Of a stretch of 64,000 bases of DNA, positions 35,287 through 42,779 are shown piece by piece; positions within the stretch are counted from its first letter, which is position 1, and each line of letters starts with the position of its first letter. The position numbers and the translations under genes are program-made. The DNA lies in the NCBI RefSeq assembly GCF_003459505.1, contig NZ_QRWD01000014.1, positions 1 to 64,000 of the forward strand, read 5' to 3'. The notes under the pieces were generated by a model. The model did not search any database. It saw only the letters and a list, made by a program, of their open reading frames with translations, and was not told the DNA's origin. Source of the stretch: Collinsella sp. AF20-14LB. GTDB lineage: Bacteria; Actinomycetota; Coriobacteriia; Coriobacteriales; Coriobacteriaceae.

Positions 35287-35721
35287 GGGTATAGCTGAGC
35301 ATTATCGATGCTGGGCAAATCCTTACTCCCGATCCTCGGATTACCGCCCAGCGCGAGGACCTGATACCAAGGCCGGCGCAGGGCGATGCTCGGCCCCGTT
35401 CGCTACCCCAAGCGCTTCCTGCGCGGTCATGCCCTTGTAGCCCTCGTTTGCGCGCATAAGCGGGTTCATGTGCAGGGGATGTCGATCCAGGTGCTGATTG
35501 CTCGGTCAGTCTGATCGGATTGGAGGAAGACGACCTCGTGTTCAGCATAGACGATGACGAAACTTCCTACGTATTGCGGCCTACCCAAGCCATCATTCGG
35601 TCCTCCTCGGTTTTCGAAACTCGAATTTTTTAAAGTTTCGAAACCAGGGAGGCAATATGCACAGGGATGCATCGAGGAGCGATTCCCAGTCGCGCCATGC
35701 CAGCAGCGATACCGGGCGCAT
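35287..35721. other. Mosaic region with gene fragments
   Basis: AAATCCTTACTCCCGATCC at 35319-35337 (continuing to about 35351) matches a piece of the duplicated segment at 36760/42508. On the minus strand, GAGGAGGA precedes MMAWVGRNT and, one frame away, GSFVIVYAEHEVVFLQSD up to a CACATGA overlap with a second frame, MNPLMRANEGYKGMTAQEAL (about 35470 downwards). These look like the broken ends of two small genes of a mobile element. TTTCGAAAC occurs as an inverted pair near 35614-35643. Confidence 0.45.
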
Positions 35722-35753
35722 TCACGCGTGCTACAATGCGGGCTCCAGAGATG
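35722..35753 (+). promoter_or_regulatory. Extended -10 promoter, duplicated elsewhere
   Basis: CGTGCTACAAT (extended -10 TGnTACAAT) within a stretch that recurs almost unchanged at 41398-41427 (GCGTGCTACAATGCGGGC, then CCAGAGATG). It lies about 115 bases upstream of the YjdF gene. Confidence 0.55.
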
Positions 35754-35864
35754 AAAACACAGTCCCCGTCGGGTAGTCGTGGGCGTGCGGGGGTCCGCAT
35801 CAGCAACCCGCCTCCTTGGTTGTCCCTTCTCTGCATGGTCATCTACATAAAGGAGGAACCAGCC
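35742..35864 (+). promoter_or_regulatory. Candidate yjdF-type riboswitch leader
   Basis: About 110 transcribed bases between the promoter and the RBS (AAAGGAGG) of a YjdF-family gene. YjdF genes in many Firmicutes follow the yjdF RNA motif, which binds aromatic heterocycles. The leader contains G/C-rich segments that can pair (GCGGGG with ACCCGC). I could not verify the consensus, so this rests mainly on the gene association. Confidence 0.35.
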
Positions 35865-36284
35865 ATGCAGATCAGCGTGTCGCCCACCCTGACCGTATAT
35901 CACGACGGCCAATTTTGGGTCGGGCTGGCGGAACACGCCGAGGACAGAACATACGGCGTCGCCCGCATCGTCTTCGGCACGGAACCGTCCGATGAGGAAA
36001 TCCTGCAATTCGTTACAAGCAAATGGGCGGAGCTCGCGTTCTTCGGTGACGAGGCCACGGAAACAAGCAAGCCCGCGAAGAATCCCAAGCGACGCGCTCG
36101 CGAGGCAGCGAAAGCCCTTAAGCGGCCCGCGGTGAGCACCAAGGCACAACAGGCGCTCGCAGCACAGCGGGAAGCGATGAAGCGGGAATCGGCCCGCGCA
36201 AGAAGCCAGTGTCGCGCGGATGAGGCGGAGGCGCGCTTCGAGCAGCGAAAGCTGAAGCGCAAGCAGAAGCATCGTGGGCATTGA
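35865..36284 (+). CDS. yjdF: YjdF-family protein (DUF2992)
   Basis: 139 residues. SPTLTVYHDGQFWVGLAEHAEDRTYGVARIVFGTEPSDEEILQFV is the YjdF core; the C-terminal 70 residues are a Lys/Arg/Ala-rich helix (AAKALKRPAVSTKAQQALAAQ..RFEQRKLKRKQKHRGH), as in the family. Function is unknown; expression is usually under the yjdF riboswitch. I chose ATG 35865 for its AAAGGAGG. Confidence 0.9.
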   Translation: MQISVSPTLTVYHDGQFWVGLAEHAEDRTYGVARIVFGTEPSDEEILQFVTSKWAELAFFGDEATETSKPAKNPKRRAREAAKALKRPAVSTKAQQALAAQREAMKRESARARSQCRADEAEARFEQRKLKRKQKHRGH

Positions 36285-36314
36285 TCGCCATGTGCAGCAA
36301 GCCTTATACAGAAG

Positions 36315-36352
36315 CGGCGTCAGTTCGGCTTGAAACTGACGCCGTTGTCTAT
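36315..36352 (+). terminator. Terminator of yjdF
   Basis: CGGCGTCAGTT, loop, AACTGACGCCG (11-bp perfect stem), then TTGTCTATT. Confidence 0.7.
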
Positions 36353-36496
36353 TGCGCCGTTCGTCAACGGCGCGTCCTCGTTTTCTACGAAACTGCCCAA
36401 AGATGACGGCTGCGATTGCCCTAGACAACGCTACAGATCCAAGCTATAATTCGAGGACAAAATCGAGCTACAGATCGGAATTATGAGGATTGAATC

Positions 36497-36676
36497 ATGT
36501 GGGATGAATTAGGCATAAGTGCAGGGACGGCAGTACTCATTTTGATTGCGCTGTATTTCGTTATCAAATGGGCAGTGAAGAATGGCATAAAAGAAGTCTA
36601 CAGTGCCATCACTGGCAAAAAAGCCGATGAAGACATCCAAAACGAAATAGACCTAAAAGAGCTTGGATTGGATTAA
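36497..36676 (+). CDS. DUF6019-like small membrane protein
   Basis: 59 residues (MWDELGISAGTAVLILIALY, then FVIKWAVKNGIKEVYSAITGKK and an acidic end, ELGLD). One membrane helix, then a charged amphipathic tail. AATTATGAGGATTGAATC precedes the ATG. A truncated copy lies at 33553. The role is unknown. Confidence 0.75.
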   Translation: MWDELGISAGTAVLILIALYFVIKWAVKNGIKEVYSAITGKKADEDIQNEIDLKELGLD

Positions 36677-36709
36677 ACAATCAATAAATCCAGCTTCGGT
36701 AGCTCTGGA

Positions 36710-37036
36710 ACGGCCTCTTTTCGCCCTCGGGGACAAAAATCGCACGTCTACTCACTTGGGATAAACCCTTACTCCCATTTCTCCGAATACCGCCCCGTGC
36801 CTTACCGTCTTCAAACACGGGAAGTAAATTGCAAAATCGCAGGTAAAAGGGAGTAAAACGGCAAAGAAAAAGCCTCCGTCCCAACATGGGAACGGAGGCT
36901 CGATTACCGTATTTACTCACCAATGTCGCTGGCGGCTTTGCCGTGATTCTCGTACAAAACGAAAGTCAGCGGCACAGTGCGGCACTCAAAAGTGCAAGTC
37001 AAAGCCCCATCGGCTTACTCCCACTCAATGACTAGG
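36710..37036. repeat. Duplicated 0.33-kb segment, copy A
   Basis: Aligns over its whole length, by eye roughly 85% identical, with 42453-42779. It contains the terminator AGCCTCCGT...ACGGAGGCT (36871-36900) and, at its right end, the minus-strand codons ALVIEWE-stop, like a gene 3' end. In copy B the same position is the 3' end of guaA. The gene that should follow on the right (37040-37250) is gone. Confidence 0.75.
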
Positions 37037-37253
37037 GCCCTGGTGTAATTGGCTTGATCACCGTTCCGGGAACCGGTATCGACCTACCTGTCCGCCAAGC
37101 TCCTTCTTCAGCTCCAGCCTAGTATCTGATTCGCGCCGTTATAAGCGAAAACCGAAGAGATGCGTCTTAGCCAAGAAAAGAAGGTTAGCCTCATCTTACT
37201 GCATGATTCGTGTGTTATAGTTAGATGGCTCTAACTGTTTGGGGGCGACAGCC

Positions 37254-37883
37254 ATGCACGAACGTGAGGGTTTCTGGGACAAGAACGCCGGTCGGTATGA
37301 CCGTTTCATGCGAAACGACCGGGCGGCGTATGAGAAGATGTATGGGCTGATCCGGCCGGTGGTGAAAGCAAAGACCGTGCTGGAGGTTGCTACCGGCACG
37401 GGGCTTATCGCAAAGAGCGTCGTGGATGCGGCGGCGCGCATCGAGGCTACGGACGCCTCTGCAAAGATGATCCTTGAAGCAAAGCGGGACAATCAATCCG
37501 CAAAGCTGCACTTTTCCGTACAAGATATGTTCCGCCTGCCCTATGCACAGAAGTCCTTCGAAGTGGTGATCGTGTCCAACGCACTTCACATAGTGCCGCA
37601 TCCGGAAAAGGCCCTGCACGAAATCAGGCGGGTGCTGAAGGACGACGGCGTGCTCATCGCGCCAACCTTCACCCACGCGGGGAACTCGGTTTCCGGCAAG
37701 GCAAAAGCCTTTTTCATGAGTATGGCGGGATTCCCCCTCCACAGCAGATGGACAAGCGAGGAATACCTGCGTTTCCTGCGTCAAAACGGCTGGGCGGTGC
37801 GGAAAAGCGCGGTGCTGAAGGCCTCGTTCCCGTTGACCTATGCGGAATGCACGAAATCGGAGGGGCCAGATGTCGTTCTTTGA
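37254..37883 (+). CDS. Class I SAM-dependent methyltransferase 1
   Basis: 209 residues from ATG 37254 (GGGGG upstream). FWDKNAGRYDRFM, the SAM motif LEVATGTGLIAKSV, an acidic motif ATDASAKMI, and VIVSNALHIVPHPEKALHEIRRVLKDDG. A UbiE/Methyltransf_11-type enzyme. The first of three consecutive methyltransferases, whose codon use (AAG, GAA, more A/T third positions) differs from the surrounding genes and resembles Firmicutes. Substrate unknown. Confidence 0.87.
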   Translation: MHEREGFWDKNAGRYDRFMRNDRAAYEKMYGLIRPVVKAKTVLEVATGTGLIAKSVVDAAARIEATDASAKMILEAKRDNQSAKLHFSVQDMFRLPYAQKSFEVVIVSNALHIVPHPEKALHEIRRVLKDDGVLIAPTFTHAGNSVSGKAKAFFMSMAGFPLHSRWTSEEYLRFLRQNGWAVRKSAVLKASFPLTYAECTKSEGPDVVL

Positions 37884-38475
37884 AAACACCCGCAAGCCCG
37901 TGGGCCTCGGCGGAAAACTTATGGTTGCCATGATGAACCTGGGCCACAGCCCTGTGGCGCGGTGGGGACTTCGATTTCTACGACTTGCGCCAAACGCCAA
38001 GGTGCTAGATTGCGGCTGCGGCGGCGGGGCAAACATAAAACGGCTGCTGAAAAAATGCCCGTATGGCGTCGTCAAGGGCATCGACTATTCGCCCGTCAGC
38101 GTGGAGAAGGCTAGAAAGCTCAACCGAACTGCAATTCAGGAGGGGCGTTGCGCCGTCTTGCAAGGCAGTGTGGCGGATATGGCGTTTGATGATAGCTACT
38201 TCGATGCTGCCACGGCCTTTGAGACCGTCTATTTTTGGCCTGATTTGCCCCGATGCTTCCGCGAGGTCTGGCGGACGCTGAAGCCAGGCGGGACAATTCT
38301 CATCTGCAACGAGAGCAATGGCGATACGGACAAGGACGAGAGGTGGACGCAGATCATCGGCGGCATGACCATCTACAAGGACATTGAATTAAAGGCATGT
38401 CTGGAGCGGGCGGGTTTTCACGAGGTGCAGATACACAAAAAGAAAAAGTGGCTCTGCGTCACGGCGCGGAAGTAG
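37870..38475 (+). CDS. Class I SAM-dependent methyltransferase 2
   Basis: 201 residues, start ATG 37870 inside the previous gene (GGAGGGG). VLDCGCGGGANIKRLL, GIDYSPVSVEKAR, then DAATAFETVYFWPDLPRCFREVWRTLKPGG. A small-molecule methyltransferase of the Methyltransf_11 group. Translationally coupled with gene 1. Confidence 0.88.
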   Translation: MSFFENTRKPVGLGGKLMVAMMNLGHSPVARWGLRFLRLAPNAKVLDCGCGGGANIKRLLKKCPYGVVKGIDYSPVSVEKARKLNRTAIQEGRCAVLQGSVADMAFDDSYFDAATAFETVYFWPDLPRCFREVWRTLKPGGTILICNESNGDTDKDERWTQIIGGMTIYKDIELKACLERAGFHEVQIHKKKKWLCVTARK

Positions 38476-38513
38476 GGGCATCAAGCACGGGTATTTTTGC
38501 ATCCATCCTGCAC

Positions 38514-38579
38514 ATGGCGATAGGCATGACGGTCATAGCGGCTATGCTGGCGGCAATTATGACAGTTTTTATTCACTGA
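38514..38579 (+). CDS. Possible 21-residue membrane peptide
   Basis: MAIGMTVIAAMLAAIMTVFIH lies between methyltransferases 2 and 3. The frame is open further upstream (TGIFASILH), without an RBS. A hydrophobic segment of this kind could be the remnant of a longer protein. Confidence 0.25.
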   Translation: MAIGMTVIAAMLAAIMTVFIH

Positions 38580-38590
38580 GGAAGAAACCT

Positions 38591-39421
38591 ATGAAATGTA
38601 AAATTGAGAAAAACACCGTGCAGGAGACGCTGATCCTCCCGCTGTATTCCCGGAAGCTGTGTACGGAGTTGTACCCGAACCTTTACAGGGATGAAACAGC
38701 GGTTCGTCTGCTCGACCAGATCGACTACGACTTTTCAGAGGCAGAGAAAAACTCCCGCAGCCTGATGCAGCGCTTTGGTGCGCTGGAGGTGGCCACACGG
38801 CAGGGTGATCTTGCTTTCGAGGTGCGGGATTACCTGAAAGACCACCCCAATGCGGCGGTGGTCAATCTGGGCTGCGGGCTGGACAACACCGGCAGAACCT
38901 GCGACAACGGTAGATGCAAGATCTACAATCTGGACTTCCCGGATGTGATTGCCTTGCGGCAGCAGCTGCTGCCCGCCGGGGATCGAGAACAAAATATCCC
39001 CTGCGACCTGAAAGACACCGCATGGTTTAGCAAAATCGATGCCTCCCGCGGGGCGGTGTTCTTTGCCTCCGGGGTGTTCTATTACTTTCTGACCCAGCAG
39101 GTCCGGGAACTGGTGCGGGGGATGGCGGACGCTTTCCCCGGCAGTGTGCTGGTCTTTGATGCTGCCAATCGGACGGCGGTAAAGATGATCGCAAAAACAT
39201 GGCTTAAGACTGCAAAAATCAAGGATGTGGGGGCATATTTTGCGGTTTCGGATGCCGCCAAGGAAATCGGCACGTGGAACAGCCGTCTGCAGGTCACAAG
39301 TCGCGGCTATATGCTGGGTTACAACGATTTGAGAGACCCTTCTGTCAGCGGCTTTTTCCGGTTTCTCGCAAGGGTCGGTGACAACGGGATGAAAATGCAA
39401 ATCGTGAAAATTAGATTTTAA
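38591..39421 (+). CDS. Class I SAM-dependent methyltransferase 3 (LCM family)
   Basis: 276 residues; GAGGAAGAAACC precedes ATG 38591. VQETLILPLYSRKLCTELYP, then AAVVNLGCGLDNTGRT (SAM loop of the leucine carboxyl methyltransferase/Tcm group), YNLDFPDVIALRQQLLP and FFASGVFYYFLTQQVREL. Such genes lie in small-molecule methyltransferase clusters of Clostridia, often next to an acyl-CoA thioester hydrolase-like gene, whose truncated start follows here. Confidence 0.85.
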   Translation: MKCKIEKNTVQETLILPLYSRKLCTELYPNLYRDETAVRLLDQIDYDFSEAEKNSRSLMQRFGALEVATRQGDLAFEVRDYLKDHPNAAVVNLGCGLDNTGRTCDNGRCKIYNLDFPDVIALRQQLLPAGDREQNIPCDLKDTAWFSKIDASRGAVFFASGVFYYFLTQQVRELVRGMADAFPGSVLVFDAANRTAVKMIAKTWLKTAKIKDVGAYFAVSDAAKEIGTWNSRLQVTSRGYMLGYNDLRDPSVSGFFRFLARVGDNGMKMQIVKIRF

Positions 39422-39430
39422 AAGGCAGAA

Positions 39431-39547
39431 ATGAAGCCCATTCACTTTGACGTTGAAGAAGACGGCTTTTACGGCACATATTGGGCGTGCAAGGACACAC
39501 ATACAGCAGCGGGCACGGATTCGATTGAAACCGTGCCCGCTATCTAA
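39431..39547 (+). pseudogene. Truncated acyl hydrolase-like gene
   Basis: 38 codons from ATG 39431: MKPIHFDVEEDGFYGTYWAC resembles the N-terminus of acyl-CoA thioester hydrolase/alpha-beta hydrolase genes that follow methyltransferase clusters. After about 24 residues the frame enters a terminator and stops. The main body is missing. Confidence 0.45.
39508..39541. terminator. Terminator hairpin at the end of the methyltransferase cluster
   Basis: AGCGGGCACGG pairs with CCGTGCCCGCT (11 bp, 12-base loop). No long T-run on either side. Confidence 0.6.
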
Positions 39548-40044
39548 TACTATATTATTTTATCGAACGTATGTTCTATTCCCACTCGATGGCTTTGGTT
39601 CTGTCGTCCCGTCATTCCAGTTGCACCCAGTTTTCGGCATCGACACGGAACGCGTGCCGCCGAATGACGCGATGTCGCGTTTCGTCGGCTTCGGGGACAA
39701 AAGTTGGGACAACCTCAAAAACTTTTTTCAAACTCAGGGCGTTGAGTTTTTGTTTTTGTCCCAAAGGAGCTTCCGGCCGTGATTCGGGTGCCCGATTGGG
39801 CGGAATCGCCCGTTTCTGAAACTCAACCGCAGCATCACGCGCAAGCCACTCGCAACAACTGCAAATGATTGGTCGCGGGCGGCTTCCAACGCGATTCCAA
39901 AGCCGCAGGTCAGGCGACTGCGCTGCTGACAGGGAAAGGGAGTCGTATCGGGCGGCTTGCCCATGAGTCGACGATGAGGCTTCCACCGAATGTCGAGAAC
40001 ATGCTGGTAAAATAGGCAATACTTTTGATGACAGGAGACCGAGC
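39548..40044. other. Intergenic mosaic with LexA-like box and gene scar
   Basis: CGAACGTATGTTCT (39564-39577) is a nearly perfect LexA box; on the minus strand a TATAGT follows at the same distance as in the region at 1278. Directly beside it, minus-strand codons read DDRTKAIEWE-stop (about 39576-39608), the 3' scar of an unknown gene. TTGGGACAA (39704-39712) pairs with TTGTCCCAA (39756-39764) around an inner stem, a long imperfect hairpin. The promoter for the next gene, extended -10 TGCTGGTAAAAT, lies near 40002-40013. Confidence 0.5.
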
Positions 40045-41007
40045 ATGGCCGAACCCCACGATAGGAAGCCGATCCTCACGATCGAGCAGCAGATAGAGCA
40101 CCTCAAGCAGAAGGGCGTAGCCTTCGAGCTGTGTTCCGAGGAAGAGGCCGCGGACTACCTGCGCGACAAGTGCAACTTCTTCAAGCTCGCATCCTACCGC
40201 AAGCTCTTCTCGAAATACGAGGGGGGCCCGCGCGACGGCCGCTACGTAGACCTCGACTTCGGCCAGCTGCGCCTGCTCGCGGCGCTCGACCAGGAGCTGC
40301 GCCACGCCCTGCTCGGCATGACGCTCGACATCGAGCACTTCCAGAAGGTGACACTGCTTCGCGAGATGGAGGACCGCGGAGAGGACGGCTACGCCATCGT
40401 GGCCGACTACATGGCATCGCTTACCACTGCAAACAGGGAGTACCGCCTGCGCGAGCTCAAGATGAGCGGCCGCAGCCCCTACAGCTCGAGCCTCTACACG
40501 AAGTACTCCGGCGACATGCCCGCCTGGGCCTTCCTTGAGCTCACCTCGTTCGGCGCCCTCATCGACTTCGTGCGCTTCTGCGCCAGGCGATGGGGCGACA
40601 GGCGCCTCGAGGCCTCCCACTACGACCTCAAGCGCGTGAAGTCCGTCCGCAACTGCGCCGCGCACGGCTCGTGCCTGATCAACTGCTTCGCCGAGAGGGG
40701 CGCCGCCCGGGGCTCGGCGTCCAGCGGCGTCTCCCGAAGGGTCGCCGCCGTGGGAATTCCCAAGGCGACCAGGAGGAAGTGGATGGGGAATACGGCCATG
40801 CAGGAGGTCGCGACCGTGCTCGTGGCGCACTCCGGCTTGGTACCCGAGGGCTCCTCGCGCTCGCGCGCCGCATCCGAGCTCGCCGAGATGTTCGCCAGGG
40901 CCGACGGCGAAACCGAGGCGCTGCCCGACAAGGGGCCCGACGCCGCAGCTCGCTTCGCGCTCGAGTTCCTTCGCAGGTTGACAGAATCGCTCGGGTTGGT
41001 AGAATAG
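40045..41007 (+). CDS. Abi_2 family protein (AbiF/AbiD-like HEPN ribonuclease)
   Basis: 320 residues, RBS AGGAG, start ATG 40045. LTIEQQIEHLKQKGVAFELCSEEEAADYLRDKCNFFKLASYRKLF is the Abi_2 N-terminus; RLLAALDQELRHALLGMTLDIEHFQKVTLLREM and the HEPN motif RNCAAHG (RxxxxH, about residue 205) follow. Proteins of this family cause abortive infection and are predicted RNases. The C-terminal 90 residues are Ala/Arg-rich. Two tandem structured RNAs lie directly downstream, which suggests an RNA-regulated toxin. High GC, unlike the methyltransferase cluster to its left. Confidence 0.85.
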   Translation: MAEPHDRKPILTIEQQIEHLKQKGVAFELCSEEEAADYLRDKCNFFKLASYRKLFSKYEGGPRDGRYVDLDFGQLRLLAALDQELRHALLGMTLDIEHFQKVTLLREMEDRGEDGYAIVADYMASLTTANREYRLRELKMSGRSPYSSSLYTKYSGDMPAWAFLELTSFGALIDFVRFCARRWGDRRLEASHYDLKRVKSVRNCAAHGSCLINCFAERGAARGSASSGVSRRVAAVGIPKATRRKWMGNTAMQEVATVLVAHSGLVPEGSSRSRAASELAEMFARADGETEALPDKGPDAAARFALEFLRRLTESLGLVE

Positions 41008-41019
41008 CCTGCAGATAGC

Positions 41020-41073
41020 AAAACCTTCACGGTTTTAGGGGCGGACTTGCGCAAGCGACTCTGCCCTATTTTT
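41020..41073 (+). ncRNA. Structured RNA 1 downstream of the Abi_2 gene
   Basis: Hairpin AAAACC-UUCAC-GGUUUU, then a second stem: UAGGG, bulged G, CGGACUUG, loop CGCAAG, CGACUCUG, CCCUA, ending in UUUUU. The second stem can be drawn base by base the same way in RNA 2, with compensating changes. It begins 13 bases after the Abi_2 stop, so it may be the 3' end of that mRNA or a processed or separate RNA. Confidence 0.7.
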
Positions 41074-41152
41074 ATATTCACTCGCTATAGGAGACGGGTG
41101 ATACCTGGGTCAATGACAGAACTGAGAAGCCCGGAATAATGGAGCCAGTTAG

Positions 41153-41205
41153 AAACCCTCGGGTTTGCGGGACGGGATCGTGAAAGCGATTCTGCCCTAT
41201 TTTTT
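41153..41205 (+). ncRNA. Structured RNA 2, tandem copy
   Basis: Hairpin AAACCC-UC-GGGUUU, then GGG, bulged A, CGGGAUCG, loop UGAAAG, CGAUUCUG, CCC and a UUUUUU tract. Stem 2 has the same length, bulge position and 6-base loop as RNA 1, while several paired bases differ on both sides. The 79 bases between the copies may hold a promoter or a further conserved part. Confidence 0.7.
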
Positions 41206-41284
41206 CCTCCGTCTGCCCCAAATCAAGTAGTTCGAAGATAGCCTGTAGGTGTCCTCGTGGGCGCCTTTTATTTTCAGGGAATCA

Positions 41285-41332
41285 GTCGCTCGTTCATGAA
41301 CGCAACCATCGGCCGCTTCATGAACGAGCGAC
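41285..41332. repeat. 16-bp perfect inverted repeat
   Basis: GTCGCTCGTTCATGAA (41285-41300) and TTCATGAACGAGCGAC (41317-41332), 16 bases apart, perfectly complementary. It lies between the RNAs and the recombinase scar, so it could be a recombination or transposon site. Confidence 0.8.
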
Positions 41333-41397
41333 CGGCTTGACCTAGATCGAACCGCCTTCATCTCCGTCTAGGCGCCGGCAATCAACATCGTAAATCC

Positions 41398-41427
41398 GCG
41401 CGTGCTACAATGCGGGCACCAGAGATG
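41398..41427 (+). promoter_or_regulatory. Second copy of the yjdF-type promoter
   Basis: GCGTGCTACAATGCGGGC then CCAGAGATG, matching 35725-35753 at all but one or two positions. Here it leads into the recombinase remnant instead of yjdF, so the original downstream gene was lost or replaced. Confidence 0.6.
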
Positions 41428-41449
41428 TAACCGATTACCGACCGACAAA

Positions 41450-41655
41450 CAAACGCTTGTGGTTGATCCTGTGGCTTCTGAGGTGGTAAAGCGTATCTTT
41501 CTGCTTGCCGATGAGGGAAAAGTCCACGAGCCATAGCGGAAATACTGACCGAAGAAAAGGTTTTAATTCCTGCCGCATATGCAAAGGAATATCACCCAGA
41601 ACAGTACAACGGGATTAAGTTTGCAGACCCTTTGAGCGACAAATGGAATTTATAA
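41450..41655 (+). pseudogene. Fragment of a large serine recombinase
   Basis: VVDPVASEVVKRIFLLADEGKVH, a stop and one-base shift at 41534, then IAEILTEEKVLIPAAYAKEY to a stop at 41655. This is the Recombinase (Pfam) domain segment of transposon-type serine recombinases (DPE.A..V..IF.L...G.....IA..L...K...P). The catalytic N-terminus is missing. It marks a former integrative element. Confidence 0.75.
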
Positions 41656-41667
41656 AGGAGAATATTG

Positions 41668-42270
41668 ATGAAACTATTTTTATGTTCGCACTTTTCAAGT
41701 GTGGGAAGTCTGATAAAGGAAGAAATTGAAAATAAGAAAGTCGCATTTATTCCAACAGCTTCACTGCGTGAAGGCTACACCGGTTATGTCGGCTCGGCTC
41801 GAAAATTATTCAAAAAGTTGGGGGCAATCGTAACTGAAATTGATATTTCAACGGAGGCTTATTCAACGATACAGTCTGTTTTTGAAGAAGCAGATGTTAT
41901 TTATTTTACCGGCGGAAATTCTTTCTTTCTTATGGACCAGCTCCGTAAAACGGGAACTGATGGGCTACTGAAAAAGGAATTGGCAAATGGAAAATTGATG
42001 ATCGGCGAGTCGGCAGGCGCAATTATATGCGCCCCAAGCATCCAATATATCGAGCAAATGGATGAAAAGCCAGAGGACTACTCACAAGAAGATGATGCAG
42101 GGCTTGATTTGATTGATTTCTATGTTCTTCCGCATTATCTTACAGCACCATTTAAGAAAGTTACCGAGACAATAATGACTGAGTTTTCGGATTTGAATCT
42201 ATGCCCAATTAACAACCGTCAGGGAATTGTAATTGATGGTGAAGATTCAAAGGTTATTTGCAAAGATTAA
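41668..42270 (+). CDS. Peptidase E-like (S51 family) protein
   Basis: 200 residues from ATG 41668 with AAAGGAG upstream. KLFLCSHFSS, VAFIPTASLREG, FTGGNSFFLMDQLR and the nucleophile elbow MIGESAGAIIC (Ser), then VLPHYL (His region). Type 1 glutamine amidotransferase-like fold of dipeptidase E. Markedly lower GC and A/T-rich third positions than its neighbours: a recent transfer from a Firmicute, arriving next to the recombinase remnant. Confidence 0.88.
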   Translation: MKLFLCSHFSSVGSLIKEEIENKKVAFIPTASLREGYTGYVGSARKLFKKLGAIVTEIDISTEAYSTIQSVFEEADVIYFTGGNSFFLMDQLRKTGTDGLLKKELANGKLMIGESAGAIICAPSIQYIEQMDEKPEDYSQEDDAGLDLIDFYVLPHYLTAPFKKVTETIMTEFSDLNLCPINNRQGIVIDGEDSKVICKD

Positions 42271-42452
42271 TTTGAAAATTCCAGTTTATCAGTATCAAAA
42301 ATAGAATATGACGGCACACGGCGGTATTTCCCCTGGATACTCCCGTTCTCATTGGGACGGCGAGATTCTTTACTCCCTATTAACGACCTGGGAAAACGCT
42401 GTGCAGAGACCGCCAAAAAGCCTGTTGAGTTTGATTTGAGTTTCGCGGACCC

Positions 42453-42779
42453 CGAAACGGCCTCGTTTCGCCCTCGGGGACAAAAACCGCGCGTCCACTT
42501 ACTTGGGATGAATCCTTACTCCCATTCCTCCGAATACCGCCCTGTACTTTGTTGTCTTGAAACGCGGGGAGTAAATGGCGAAATCGCAGGTGAAAGGGAG
42601 TAAATGGCCAAAGAAAAAGCCTCCGTCCCAACATGGGAACGGAGGCTAGATCATCGTATTTACTCACCGCCGTCGCTGGCGGCTTTGCCGTGACTTTCGT
42701 ACGAAACGAAACTCAGCGGCACAGTGCGGCACTCAAAATTGCAGGCCAGAACCCTGTCGTCCTACTCCCACTCGATGGT
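42453..42779. repeat. Duplicated 0.33-kb segment, copy B, with guaA terminator
   Basis: Counterpart of 36710-37036. It includes the guaA terminator (AGCCTCCGT, loop, ACGGAGGCT at 42618-42647, T-run on the minus strand) and ends in the last codons of guaA. The 180 bases to its left (42271-42452) hold no gene that I can see. Confidence 0.75.
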
